Assembly: GCF_001273835.1 (NCBI RefSeq)
Contig: NZ_JHEI01000136.1
Span: forward strand, 478,359 to 542,358
Direction of reading: 5' to 3'
Length of the DNA: 64,000 bases
Source: Leucobacter celer subsp. astrifaciens
GTDB taxonomy: Bacteria; Actinomycetota; Actinomycetes; Actinomycetales; Microbacteriaceae
Positions 10,636 to 21,203 of the stretch are shown here, piece by piece. The notes beneath the pieces were generated by a model. The model worked only from the letters and a program-made list of their open reading frames with translations, was not told where the DNA came from and searched no databases. A program made the translations under genes and the position numbers. The number at the start of each line of letters is the position of its first letter. Position 1 is the first letter of the stretch.

Positions 10636-10986
10636 ATGAGCGACGAAGCAACGACCGTTCCGCTGTCGATCGATCCGGAGTTCCGCGAACAGGCGATCGA
10701 GGCGCTGAAGAACGTCTCCGATCCCGAGCTGGGCGTGAACATCGTCGACCTGGGCCTGATCTACGATCTGGCCTTCGACGAGGAGCACGACGCGCTGGTC
10801 ATCAGCATGACGCTCACGAGCGCGGGATGCCCGCTCACCGACGTCATCGAGAACGACATCGCGGAGGCCCTCGACGGGCTCGTGACGGCGTTCCGCATCA
10901 ACTGGGTGTGGATGCCGCCGTGGACCCCGGAGCGGATCACCGACGACGGTCGGGACATGATGCGAGCTCTCGGGTTCGCCATCTAG
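10636..10986 (+). CDS. sufT: Fe-S cluster assembly factor, MIP18/DUF59 family (SufT-like)
   Basis: A 116-residue DUF59 protein that helps deliver or mature Fe-S clusters. The hallmark 'VSDPELGVNIVDLGLIYDL' and the conserved Cys segment 'TLTSAGCPLTDVI' are present. Unlike the genes before it, this one has a -10-like TAGGCT (10623-10628) 7 nt before its ATG. sufT and the pentose phosphate genes behind it may therefore also be transcribed from an internal leaderless promoter. Its TAG stop directly abuts the zwf ATG with no spacer. Confidence 0.92.
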   Translation: MSDEATTVPLSIDPEFREQAIEALKNVSDPELGVNIVDLGLIYDLAFDEEHDALVISMTLTSAGCPLTDVIENDIAEALDGLVTAFRINWVWMPPWTPERITDDGRDMMRALGFAI

Positions 10987-12519
10987 ATGGGCCCTACCAA
11001 CCCGCTGCGCTCGCCCGACGATCCTCGCCTGAGCAGGATCGCCGGGCCGAGTGCGCTCGTGATCTTCGGCGTCACGGGCGACCTCTCGCGCAAGAAGCTG
11101 ATGCCGGCCGTGTACGACCTCGCGAATCGCGGGCTGCTCCCTCCGGGGTTCGCCCTCGTCGGCTTCGCGCGACGCGACTGGGCGGACCGCGACTTCGCCG
11201 AGATCGTGCACGACGCGGTGCGGAAGCACGCGAGAACGCCGTTCCGCGAGGAGACCTGGCGGCAGCTCGCCCAGGGCATCCGCTTCGTGCAGGGGCAGTT
11301 CGACGACCCCGCGGCCTACCGCCGGCTGCGCGACACGGTGGACGCGCTCGATCGCGAGCGCGGCACGATGGGCAACCACGCCTTCTATCTGTCGATCCCT
11401 CCGCGGATGTTCCCGGAGGTCGCCCAGCAGCTGAGCAGCACGGGACTCGTGGATCGCACGAGCGAGGATCAGCGCTGGCGACGGGTGATCATCGAGAAGC
11501 CGTTCGGGCACGATCTCGCCTCGGCCCGGGCTCTGAACGATGCCCTGGAGTCGGCGTTCCCCGCCGACTCGATCTTCCGCATCGACCACTATCTCGGCAA
11601 GGAGACGGTGCAGAACATCCTCTCGCTCCGCTTCGCGAACACGATGTACGAGCCGATCTGGAACCGCAACTACGTCGATCACGTGCAGATCACCATGGCC
11701 GAGGACATCGGGGTCGGCGGCCGGGCGGGCTACTACGACGGGGTCGGAGCGGCCAGGGACGTGATCCAGAACCACCTGCTGCAGCTGCTCGCGCTCACCG
11801 CGATGGAGGAGCCGATCAGCCTGAGCGCCGAGCACCTGCGCGCCGAGAAGGAGAAGGTGCTCGAGGCCGTCAAGCTGCCGGAGGACCTCGCCGCGGCGGT
11901 CGCCAGGGGGCAGTACGCCGGAGGATGGCAGGGCGGCGAGGAGGTCACCGGCTTCCTCGACGAGGACGGCATGGATCCGGGATCCCGCACCGAGACCTAC
12001 GCGGCGATGAAGCTCCACGTCAACACCCGCCGCTGGGCCGGCGTGCCCTTCTACCTGCGCACCGGTAAGCGCCTCGGGCGTCGTGTCACCGAGATCGCCG
12101 TCGTGTTCCGCAAGGAGGCCGGCGAGCTCTTCGGCAAGGCCGAGACGACCGAGCAGGGCTCGAACGCGCTCGTCATCCGGGTGCAGCCGGACGAGGGGAT
12201 CACGATCCGCTTCGGCGCGAAGGTGCCCGGCACCGCCGCCCGGGTGCGCGACGTGACGATGGACTTCGGATACGGGCACGCCTTCACGGAGGCGAGCCCC
12301 GAGGCCTACGAGCGACTGATCCTGGACGTGCTGCTGGGCGACGCCCCGCTCTTCCCCCGGCAGCGGGAGGTGGAGCTGTCGTGGCGGATCCTCGACCCGG
12401 TCGAGGAGTACTGGGCCGGGCTGGACGAGCCGCTCGAGCAGTACGCACCCGGCTCGTGGGGACCCGACGCCGCGCGGGAGCTGCTCGCGCGGGATGGACG
12501 CAGCTGGAGGCGACCGTGA
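10987..12519 (+). CDS. zwf: Glucose-6-phosphate dehydrogenase
   Basis: Enzyme of 510 residues for the first, NADP-reducing step of the oxidative pentose phosphate pathway. The Rossmann motif 'GVTGDLSRKKLMPA' is near residue 27, and the catalytic 'RIDHYLGKE' is near residue 198. Length is normal. It starts immediately after the sufT stop and overlaps opcA by GTGA. OpcA, the next gene, is its actinobacterial and cyanobacterial assembly/allosteric partner. Confidence 0.97.
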   Translation: MGPTNPLRSPDDPRLSRIAGPSALVIFGVTGDLSRKKLMPAVYDLANRGLLPPGFALVGFARRDWADRDFAEIVHDAVRKHARTPFREETWRQLAQGIRFVQGQFDDPAAYRRLRDTVDALDRERGTMGNHAFYLSIPPRMFPEVAQQLSSTGLVDRTSEDQRWRRVIIEKPFGHDLASARALNDALESAFPADSIFRIDHYLGKETVQNILSLRFANTMYEPIWNRNYVDHVQITMAEDIGVGGRAGYYDGVGAARDVIQNHLLQLLALTAMEEPISLSAEHLRAEKEKVLEAVKLPEDLAAAVARGQYAGGWQGGEEVTGFLDEDGMDPGSRTETYAAMKLHVNTRRWAGVPFYLRTGKRLGRRVTEIAVVFRKEAGELFGKAETTEQGSNALVIRVQPDEGITIRFGAKVPGTAARVRDVTMDFGYGHAFTEASPEAYERLILDVLLGDAPLFPRQREVELSWRILDPVEEYWAGLDEPLEQYAPGSWGPDAARELLARDGRSWRRP

Positions 12520-13484
12520 TCGAAGAGCTTCCCGGAACGAGCGTCAGCGCGGTCGCACGTCGTCTCGTGTCGATGCGGCAGGAGAGCGGCGTCGCCGCGC
12601 TGGGACGGGTGCTGACGCTCGTGATCGCCGCCACCGGGCCCCTCGACGAGGCGGTGGTCGAGGCCGCGAATCACGCGTCGAACGAGCATCCCATGCGCGT
12701 GATCGTGCTGCTCACCCGGCCGGAGGGCCCGGCGCGCCTCGACGCCGAGATCCGAGTCGGCGCCGACGCCGGCGCGAGCGAGGTCGTGGTGCTGCGGGCC
12801 TACGGCGAGGCGAGCACCGGGATCGAGAGCCTCGTCACGGGCCTGCTGCTGCCCGATGCGCCGGTCGTCGTGTGGTGGCCGGCCGCCGCCCCGGAGCGCC
12901 CCGGCTCGGATCCGCTCGGCCGCATCGCGCAGCGCAGGATCACCGACAGCGCCTCGATCACCGACGCCGCGGAGCAGGTGCGGCGCATCGCCGCCTACTC
13001 GGCGGGGGACACCGACCTCGCCTGGACGCGCGTCACACGGTGGCGCGAGTACCTCGCCGCAGTGCTCGACCAGCCGCCCTTCGACCCGGTGACGTCGGTG
13101 GAGGTCGTCGGAGCCGCGGGGTCGATGTCGACCCAGCTGCTCGCGGCCTGGCTCCAGCTCGCCCTGGACGTGCCCACCACCTGCCGGCTGCCAGACGGCA
13201 ACCACCCGGCGGAGGGGGTGCGCTCGGTCACGCTGTCACGGGCCACCGGCGACGCGGTGCTGGAGCGGGTCTCCGGATCGCAGACCCTCCTGCGGCAGCC
13301 GGGCCACCCGACCCACGAGATCGTGCTGCCGCGCCGCACGCTGAGCGAGTGCCTCGCGGAAGAGCTGCGCCGACTCGACGAGGACGTCATGTACCGGCGC
13401 GTGCTCGAGCGGCTGGGCCGCATCCGGTCGGCGCAGGCGGCGAAGGACAACCGAACGAGTGAATGGAGCACGGAAGATGACTGA
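12516..13484 (+). CDS. opcA: Glucose-6-phosphate dehydrogenase assembly protein OpcA
   Basis: OpcA of 322 residues, which binds glucose-6-phosphate dehydrogenase and is needed for its full activity or redox control. Conserved stretches include 'RVIVLLTRPEGPARLDAEI' and 'LLLPDAPVVVWWPAAAPERP'. It starts at GTG 12516, which overlaps the zwf stop, and ends 8 bases inside gnd. This is the standard zwf-opcA pair. Confidence 0.94.
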   Translation: MIEELPGTSVSAVARRLVSMRQESGVAALGRVLTLVIAATGPLDEAVVEAANHASNEHPMRVIVLLTRPEGPARLDAEIRVGADAGASEVVVLRAYGEASTGIESLVTGLLLPDAPVVVWWPAAAPERPGSDPLGRIAQRRITDSASITDAAEQVRRIAAYSAGDTDLAWTRVTRWREYLAAVLDQPPFDPVTSVEVVGAAGSMSTQLLAAWLQLALDVPTTCRLPDGNHPAEGVRSVTLSRATGDAVLERVSGSQTLLRQPGHPTHEIVLPRRTLSECLAEELRRLDEDVMYRRVLERLGRIRSAQAAKDNRTSEWSTEDD

Positions 13485-14928
13485 GCCCGGAACGCGCGAG
13501 CGCACCGCGAACATCGGCGTGGTCGGCCTGGCGGTCATGGGCGCGAATCTCGCGCGCAACCTGGCCAGCCGCGAGGGGAACACCGTGGCGGTGCTCAACC
13601 GCAGCCGCGGGCGCACCGAGGCGCTGGTGGCCGAGCACCCCGAGGCGGGATTCGTGCCCGCGTACTCCTACGAGGAGTTCGCCGCGAGCCTCTCGCGCCC
13701 GCGCACCGCGATCATCATGGTCCAGGCCGGAGCCGCGACCGACGCCACCATCGAAGAGCTCGTGCGCGTCTTCGAGCCGGGCGACATCATCGTCGACGGG
13801 GGCAACGCCTACTTCCCGGACACGATCCGCCGCGAGCGGGCGGTGCGCGAGACGGGCATCAACTTCGTGGGCGCGGGCATCTCCGGCGGCGAGGAGGGCG
13901 CGCTGAACGGCCCCAGCATCATGCCGGGCGGTTCGGACGAGGCCTGGGAGACGCTCGGCCCGATCCTGCGGTCCATCGCAGCGGTCGCCGAGGGCGAGCC
14001 GTGCGTGGCGCACATGGGTCACGACGGCGCCGGGCACTTCGTGAAGATGGTGCACAACGGCATCGAGTACGCCGACATGCAGCTGATCGCGGAGGCCTAC
14101 GATCTGATCCGTCGCGGCACGGGGAAGAGTCCCGCGGAGATCGCGGAGGTCTTCGCGGAGTGGAACGGGGGCGAACTCGAGTCGTACCTCATCGAGATCA
14201 CGGCCGAGGTGCTCAGGCAGGTCGACGCGGCGACGGGCGAGCCGCTCGTCGACGTGATCCTCGATCAGGCGGGTGCGAAGGGCACCGGCGCCTGGACCGT
14301 GCAGACCGCGCTGTCGCTCGGCGTGCCGGTCTCGGGCATCGCGGAGGCGACCTTCGCGCGCTCCCTCTCCTCCCACCCCGAGCAGCGCGACGCCGCAGCG
14401 GGACTGCCGGGCCCGGCCGAGATCCCGGCTCCGTCCGATCAGGCCGAGTTCATCGAGGACGTGCGCCAGGCGCTCTACGCCTCGAAGATCGTCGCCTACT
14501 CGCAGGGCTTCGACGAGATCCGCGCGGGAGCCGCCGAGTACGACTGGAGCATCGACCTCGGCTCCGTCGCGCGCATCTGGCGCGCCGGCTGCATCATCCG
14601 CGCCCAGTTCCTCAACCGGATCGCCGACGCCTACGCGGAGCAGCCGGAGCTGCCTCTGCTCATGGCCGCGCCCTACTTCGCCGAGGCGCTCGGCCGCGGG
14701 CAGGAGGCGTGGCGCCGCGTCGTGACGCACGCCACCCGCGCGGGCATCCCTGCCCCCGCGTTCTCGTCGTCGCTCGCCTACTACGACGGCCTGCGCGCCG
14801 AGCGGCTGCCCGCCGCGCTCGTGCAGGGGCAGCGCGACTTCTTCGGGGCGCACACCTACCGGCGCATCGACCGGCCCGGCAGCTTCCACACGCTGTGGTC
14901 GGGCGACCGCTCGGAGATCGAGGCCTAG
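13477..14928 (+). CDS. gnd: 6-phosphogluconate dehydrogenase, decarboxylating
   Basis: Dehydrogenase of 483 residues that converts 6-phosphogluconate to ribulose 5-phosphate, CO2 and NADPH. The nucleotide-binding 'VGLAVMGANLARNLA' is at residue ~16. The substrate region 'IVDGGNAYFPDT', 'GAGISGGEEGALNGPSIMPG' and the catalytic Lys in 'FVKMVHNGIEYADMQ' are all intact. I chose ATG 13477; a GTG at 13459 would extend it by six residues. It overlaps the opcA end by 8 bases. Confidence 0.96.
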   Translation: MTEPGTRERTANIGVVGLAVMGANLARNLASREGNTVAVLNRSRGRTEALVAEHPEAGFVPAYSYEEFAASLSRPRTAIIMVQAGAATDATIEELVRVFEPGDIIVDGGNAYFPDTIRRERAVRETGINFVGAGISGGEEGALNGPSIMPGGSDEAWETLGPILRSIAAVAEGEPCVAHMGHDGAGHFVKMVHNGIEYADMQLIAEAYDLIRRGTGKSPAEIAEVFAEWNGGELESYLIEITAEVLRQVDAATGEPLVDVILDQAGAKGTGAWTVQTALSLGVPVSGIAEATFARSLSSHPEQRDAAAGLPGPAEIPAPSDQAEFIEDVRQALYASKIVAYSQGFDEIRAGAAEYDWSIDLGSVARIWRAGCIIRAQFLNRIADAYAEQPELPLLMAAPYFAEALGRGQEAWRRVVTHATRAGIPAPAFSSSLAYYDGLRAERLPAALVQGQRDFFGAHTYRRIDRPGSFHTLWSGDRSEIEA

Positions 14929-14931
14929 CCG

Positions 14932-15675
14932 ATGCCCTCTCCGCTGCGCATCGCGCGCGTCACCGACCTCGCAGCGCTCGGCGCGGCGGTCGCCGACGCA
15001 CTGGTCGCGGGGTGCCGAGCCCGGCAGGCGCAGGGCGAGGTGCCCTGCATCGTGCTCACCGGGGGCAGCGGGGGAGAGCGGGTGCTGCGGGATCTCGCCG
15101 CGCACGCCGAGCTCGGCTCCGTCGACTGGCGGCGGGTGCGCTTCCTCTGGGGCGATGAGCGCTGGGTGCCGCAGGGGCACGAGGATCGCAACGACAAGCT
15201 CGCCGACGACACGCTGTTCGCGGCGGTGGAGACGGATCCCGCGCTCGTGCACCGCATTCCCGCCGCTGACTCGGGGCTGCCGCTCGATGCCGCAGCAGCC
15301 GCCTACGCCGACCTCGTCGCGGGGATCGACCGCATCGACTTCGCCCTCAGCGGCGTCGGCCCCGACGGGCACGTCGCATCGCTCTTCCCCGGCCGCGAGG
15401 ACCTGCTGCTCGTCGGCCCGGATGTCGTGGACGCGATCCCGGTGCGCGACTCGCCGAAGCCGCCGCCCGAGCGCATCTCGCTGACCCTCCCGGCGCTGAA
15501 CCGCGCGGAGCACACGTGGTTGATCGCGGCCGGTGCGGCCAAGGCGGAGGCCGTGGGGCGGATCGTGGCGCGCGACGAGCCGGTGCTGCCGGCCGCGCGC
15601 CTCAGCGGCACCGTCGAGACGGTGATCTGGGCCGACGACGCCGCGCTCAGCATCGTCGACGCGAGCGGCCGGTAG
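14932..15675 (+). CDS. pgl: 6-phosphogluconolactonase
   Basis: Pgl/DevB-type lactonase of 247 residues. It hydrolyses 6-phosphogluconolactone between the Zwf and Gnd steps. The family segments 'VLTGGSGGERVLRDLA', 'FLWGDERWVP', 'ALSGVGPDGHVASLFPG' and 'RISLTLPALNRA' are present. It begins three bases after gnd and ends the PPP run. Confidence 0.95.
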   Translation: MPSPLRIARVTDLAALGAAVADALVAGCRARQAQGEVPCIVLTGGSGGERVLRDLAAHAELGSVDWRRVRFLWGDERWVPQGHEDRNDKLADDTLFAAVETDPALVHRIPAADSGLPLDAAAAAYADLVAGIDRIDFALSGVGPDGHVASLFPGREDLLLVGPDVVDAIPVRDSPKPPPERISLTLPALNRAEHTWLIAAGAAKAEAVGRIVARDEPVLPAARLSGTVETVIWADDAALSIVDASGR

Positions 15676-15735
15676 ACTAGCGAGGTTGTCCACCGATCGG
15701 GTCGTAGACCCGGCATCTCCGAGGAGCCCCGCAGC

Positions 15736-17334
<1,599 letters not shown>

Positions 17335-17346
17335 CCGGTAGAGGCG

Positions 17347-17395
17347 CGGGCGGAGCGGGCGGCACCGGCAACAGTGCTCCGGGCCGCTCCGCCCG
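17347..17395. terminator. Shared terminator hairpin between convergent genes
   Basis: CGGGCGGAGCGG (17347-17358) pairs perfectly with CCGCTCCGCCCG (17384-17395), with a 25-nt loop. It lies between the convergent ABC-F and DrrB-type genes. There is no T-tract, as is common in high-GC actinobacteria. Confidence 0.55.
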
Positions 17396-17401
17396 AGCCG
17401 C

Positions 17402-18202
17402 TCAGCTGCTGCGGCGCATCGCCCGGATGCCCACGACGAGCCCCACGGTCGCGACCGCGAGCGCGGACGCGCCTCCCCAGAGCACCGCGGGTTCGGCGAA
17501 GGCACCCGACAGCAGCGCGCGCTCGGCCTGCACGACCCAGTTCACCGGGTTGACCGCGGCGATGGCGCGCATCCAGCCAGGGCCCTCGTCGAGCGGCAGC
17601 AGCATCCCCGAGAGGATGAGCAGCGGGAACATCAGCCCCTGCTGCAGGCCCCAGAACAGCCACTCGCGGTCCTTGGTGACCAGCGCCAGGGCGTAGGAGA
17701 GCGAGCCCAGCCCCACGCCGAACACCGCGAGCAGCAGGAGTCCGCCGATGAGTCCGGCCGGGTGCGCCCGGAACCCGAACGGCCAGGCGATCGCGACGAT
17801 CAGGAGGGCCTGCACCACGATCGGCGCGACCTCCTTGAGCGCCCGCCCGACCAGCAGCGAGGACCTCGACAGCGGGGCGACGAGGGTGCGCTCGTGGGAG
17901 CCCGTCATCATCTCGTACTGGAGGTTGGAACCGGTCATACCCGTTCCGAAGAGCACGATCATGACGAGCACACCGGGCACGAACCACTGCAGCGTCTCGG
18001 CGGCGGGCCGGCCGGACGCCCCGATGAGCAGCGGCGCGAACAGTCCCAGGAAGATCAGGGGCTGCAGCAGGCTGAAGATGAGGGAGAACGGATCGCGGAT
18101 CACCGGGCGCAGTTCGCGGACGAGCACGTTCCAGGTGTCGCGCGCCGCGTTCGGGCGGACGGTCCGCGCCGTCCCATCGTCTACCGGGGTCGTGGTGGTC
18201 AT
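17402..18202 (-). CDS. ABC-2 type exporter permease (DrrB-like)
   Basis: A 266-residue membrane protein with six hydrophobic segments, the permease half of a DrrAB-type drug or lipid exporter. An early segment reads 'LRPVIRDPFSLIFSLLQP', and 'MTGSNLQYEMMTGSHERT' marks the cytoplasmic loop of ABC-2 permeases. Its ATG overlaps the stop of the upstream ATPase gene (ATGA), so the two are expressed together. Confidence 0.9.
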   Translation of the reverse strand: MTTTTPVDDGTARTVRPNAARDTWNVLVRELRPVIRDPFSLIFSLLQPLIFLGLFAPLLIGASGRPAAETLQWFVPGVLVMIVLFGTGMTGSNLQYEMMTGSHERTLVAPLSRSSLLVGRALKEVAPIVVQALLIVAIAWPFGFRAHPAGLIGGLLLLAVFGVGLGSLSYALALVTKDREWLFWGLQQGLMFPLLILSGMLLPLDEGPGWMRAIAAVNPVNWVVQAERALLSGAFAEPAVLWGGASALAVATVGLVVGIRAMRRSS

Positions 18203-19251
18203 CGTTTCGTTCCCTTCGTCGCGAGCTCGCGCTCGGCAGCGTCATCGGCCTGCTCGGCCTGGTCCGGTTCGTCATCCTGAACGCCCTGCTCCGCCTCGCG
18301 CAGCGTGCGGCCGGTGAGCGCGAGGAACACGTCGTCCAGCGTCGGCGGCACTCCGGTGGCGGATCGCACCGCGATTCCCGCCGCGTCGAGCGCCCGCACT
18401 GCGGCGGGGAGGAGCTCGTCCCCGTTCGGTGCCGTGACCGACACCTCGCGGTCCGCGATCCGCACCTCGCGCTCGGTCAGCCCCCGCAGCACATCCGCGG
18501 CACGACCGGTCTCCTCGCCGGTGCTGAACCCGAGCGTGACCAGGTCTCCGGCGAGTTCCGCCTTCATCCGGTCGGCGGTGTCGTCGGCGACGATCCGGCC
18601 CCGATCCATGACCATCACGCGCTCGGCGTAGCGATCCGCCTCCTCGAGATAGTGCGTGGTGAGGAAGACGGTGGTGCCGTGCTGCTCGCGCAGATCGAGG
18701 ATGTGCTGCCACAGATTCGCGCGGCTCTGCGGGTCGAGCCCCGTGGAGGGCTCGTCGAGGAAGAGCAGGGGAGGGGTGTGCATCAGCCCGAGTGCGATGT
18801 CGAGTCGTCGCTTCTGCCCGCCGCTGAGCTGCTGCACGGTGCGGGTGGCGAAGGATCCGAGGTCCAGCGACTCGATGAGCTCATCGGCGCGGGCGCGCGT
18901 GGCCGCTGCGGAAAGCCCGTAGAACGCGCCCTGACTGAGCAGTTCGTCGCGCACGCGCTGCGCGAAGCTGCCGCTGGTGAGCTGCCCGACGTAGCCGATC
19001 CGGGCCCGCACACCGGCCGAGTCCCGGAGGATGTCGCAGCCGGCGACCCTCGCCGAGCCCTCGGTGGGAGGGACCAGCGTGGTCAGCATGCGCAGGCTGG
19101 TGGATTTGCCCGCGCCGTTCGGCCCGAGGAACGCGACGAGCTCGCCACGCTCGACCTGGAAGGTCAGGTCGGTGACCGCCTCGACGGTCTTCTGCTTGAC
19201 GGTGAAGCGCTTGGTCAGCGCCTCTGCTTGGATGATGGGTTCTGAGGTCAT
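18199..19251 (-). CDS. ABC exporter ATPase (DrrA-like)
   Basis: A 350-residue ATPase of the daunorubicin-resistance DrrA family. Walker A 'GPNGAGKSTSLRMLTTL', signature 'LSGGQKRRLDIALGL', Walker B 'LLFLDEPSTGLD' and the H-loop 'FLTTHYLEEAD' are complete. After the ABC core it has the long DrrA-type C-terminal domain plus an acidic tail. The exported substrate is unknown. It is divergent from a WYL regulator, with a perfect palindrome between them. Confidence 0.92.
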   Translation of the reverse strand: MTSEPIIQAEALTKRFTVKQKTVEAVTDLTFQVERGELVAFLGPNGAGKSTSLRMLTTLVPPTEGSARVAGCDILRDSAGVRARIGYVGQLTSGSFAQRVRDELLSQGAFYGLSAAATRARADELIESLDLGSFATRTVQQLSGGQKRRLDIALGLMHTPPLLFLDEPSTGLDPQSRANLWQHILDLREQHGTTVFLTTHYLEEADRYAERVMVMDRGRIVADDTADRMKAELAGDLVTLGFSTGEETGRAADVLRGLTEREVRIADREVSVTAPNGDELLPAAVRALDAAGIAVRSATGVPPTLDDVFLALTGRTLREAEQGVQDDEPDQAEQADDAAERELATKGTKR

Positions 19252-19272
19252 GATCCGAGGCTAAGGAACAAC

Positions 19273-19291
19273 CAGGACAGATCCTGTCCTG
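19273..19291. promoter_or_regulatory. Perfect palindromic operator candidate (drrAB / WYL regulator)
   Basis: CAGGACAG-ATC-CTGTCCTG, two exact 8-bp arms with a 3-nt spacer, lies in the 61-bp gap between the divergent exporter and regulator genes. It is the obvious binding site for the adjacent regulator and could control both directions. Confidence 0.6.
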
Positions 19292-19312
19292 AAAATGTGA
19301 CAGCATGAGGGC

Positions 19313-20275
19313 ATGTCCGACACCACCACCCGCGCGCTGGCACTCCTCAACCTGCTGCAGACGCATCGGCACTGGCCGGGTACCGAGCTGGCCGAGCGCC
19401 TCGGTGTCACCGAGCGCACCGTGCGGAGAGACATCGAGCGGTTACGGGATCTGGGCTACCGGGTCGAATCGACCCCGGGTGCCGCGGGCGGCTACCGGCT
19501 GGAGGCCGGCAGCGCCGTTCCGCCGCTGCTGCTCACCGACGAAGAGGCCGTGGCGATGGCCATCGGGCTGCGGGTCGCCGCATCGCAGCGCCTCGTGTCG
19601 GGCGCCGAGACGACGATCACGGCGCTCGCGAAGCTCGAGCAGGTGCTGCCGGCGCGTCTCCGCCGTCGGGTGAACGCCCTCGCGGAGACCGTGCAGCCCG
19701 CGGGCATCTCCTCGGGCGCGCCGGTGTCGTCGGAGGTGCTCGGCGAGCTCGCCCTCGCGTGCCGCGATCACGAGCGCGTGCGCTTCACCTACACCTCCGC
19801 GGAGGGAGCCGTGACGCGCCGTCGCGTGGAGCCGCACGCGCTCGCCCCGGCCGAACGGCACTGGTACCTGCTCTGCTGGGACCTGGAGCGCGACGACTGG
19901 CGCACCTTCCGCGTCGACCGCGTCTCCGGGCTCGAGCACCTTCGCGTGCTGTTCGCGCCGCGCCCGCTCACCCCCGAGGAGGTCGAGGAGTTCATCCTCA
20001 TCGCGCGCTCGTGGGCGCCCCAGACCGTCGAAACCGACGTCGTGATGGATCTGCCGCTCGACGAGATGCAGCAGCGCTTCGGGCAGTGGTCGCAGGGGGC
20101 CACCGCCGAGAGCGACTCCCGCACCCGCTGGCCGGTCGGCGGCGCCGACTGGCGCGAGGCGATGTACGGGATGCTCTACATCCCGCCCGGCGTCGAGTAC
20201 ACGACCGACCTCGCCGAGCCGCATCGCGGCGAACTGCGCGAGGCGCTGCAGCGGATGCTGCGCGCCCTCGAGTAG
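19313..20275 (+). CDS. YafY-type transcriptional regulator (HTH + WYL)
   Basis: A 320-residue regulator. The N-terminal winged helix (residues ~5-60) has 'ELAERLGVTERTVRRDIERL'. A central WYL domain near residues 150-200 contains 'RHWYLLCWDLERDDWRTFRV'. A C-terminal WCX-like extension follows. WYL domains sense small ligands or nucleic acids; which applies here is unknown. Divergence from drrAB and the palindrome at 19273-19291 suggest that it controls the exporter and itself. Confidence 0.9.
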   Translation: MSDTTTRALALLNLLQTHRHWPGTELAERLGVTERTVRRDIERLRDLGYRVESTPGAAGGYRLEAGSAVPPLLLTDEEAVAMAIGLRVAASQRLVSGAETTITALAKLEQVLPARLRRRVNALAETVQPAGISSGAPVSSEVLGELALACRDHERVRFTYTSAEGAVTRRRVEPHALAPAERHWYLLCWDLERDDWRTFRVDRVSGLEHLRVLFAPRPLTPEEVEEFILIARSWAPQTVETDVVMDLPLDEMQQRFGQWSQGATAESDSRTRWPVGGADWREAMYGMLYIPPGVEYTTDLAEPHRGELREALQRMLRALE

Positions 20276-20288
20276 TCCGACCGCTCGG

Positions 20289-21203
20289 CTAGTCCGCGGT
20301 GCGCTGCCCGCCCGTCTCCTGCTGCTCGGTGGCGTCGCCTCCCGCAGCGGCATCGCTGCTGTCGGTGGCATCGCCGCTGTCGTCACGGCCATCGACATTC
20401 CGCGGCGGATCCAGCCGGGTGATCGCGAATGCCGCGCCGTCCTGCTGCATGCCGTTGCTGTAGTAGTCGACGTGCGGCGCCTCGTCGAGGTCGAGGCTGC
20501 TCTGGCAGACGAAGTCGCCGGCGACGCAGTAATCGCGCAGGCGGTCCGCATAGGCGTCGAGGCTGCCGGGGGGACGGGGCAGGATGCCGTTCATCCGCGG
20601 GTCGTAGCTGCCGTAGTCGAACGACTCGCTGCCCACGAAGCGGGGATTGCCGTAGAACACGATCGCGAGCACGCGCTCGGCCGCAGCCTCGCTCACCTCG
20701 CCGACGGTCTCGCCGATGAGCCTCGCCCCGGGTGCCGCGAGCGCGTCGCCGATCACGAGCGCGCCCTGGGAGTAGCCGAGCAGCACGAAGCGCTGATCCT
20801 CGCAGGCCTCCGTCTGCACGTTGAGCGTGTCGACGAGCGTGCGAGCACCGATGGTGCCGCCCTCCTTCACGTCGGTGTCGGCGGGGTAAGCGAGGTCGAG
20901 CTGCAGCACCTCGCCCGGCCGGGCCTCGGAGATCGCGCGGGAGACGGGGGAGAGGAGCTGGCCGCGCGAGGGCTCCGCCGTGCCGCGCGCGGTGATCACG
21001 AGATAGGGGAGGCACTCGAGCGGCTCGACGATCGGCTCGGGCTCGCGATCCGCGTCGAGCTCCTCGGCCGCCTCGGGCGGCGCCGGACCCTCGGTCACCT
21101 CGGACAGCGACTCCCGGGCGGCCGTCGCGTCGATGGGCGGCGCGCACGCCGAGAGCAGCAGGGCGAACCCCACCAGCAGTGCGAGCAGCAGCGGCCTACG
21201 CAT
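20289..21203 (-). CDS. Secreted cutinase-family lipoprotein
   Basis: A 304-residue exported hydrolase. The signal peptide ends in the lipobox 'LLSAC' near residue 20, so it is probably lipid-anchored outside the membrane. The alpha/beta-hydrolase core has the nucleophile elbow 'LLGYSQGALV'. A candidate Asp follows in 'DYCVAGDFVC' and a candidate His in 'APHVDYY'. Actinobacterial cutinase homologues are esterases or lipases. The C-terminal ~45 residues are Asp/Ser/Ala/Gly-rich and low complexity. It overlaps SURF1 by 8 bases. Confidence 0.8.
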   Translation of the reverse strand: MRRPLLLALLVGFALLLSACAPPIDATAARESLSEVTEGPAPPEAAEELDADREPEPIVEPLECLPYLVITARGTAEPSRGQLLSPVSRAISEARPGEVLQLDLAYPADTDVKEGGTIGARTLVDTLNVQTEACEDQRFVLLGYSQGALVIGDALAAPGARLIGETVGEVSEAAAERVLAIVFYGNPRFVGSESFDYGSYDPRMNGILPRPPGSLDAYADRLRDYCVAGDFVCQSSLDLDEAPHVDYYSNGMQQDGAAFAITRLDPPRNVDGRDDSGDATDSSDAAAGGDATEQQETGGQRTAD

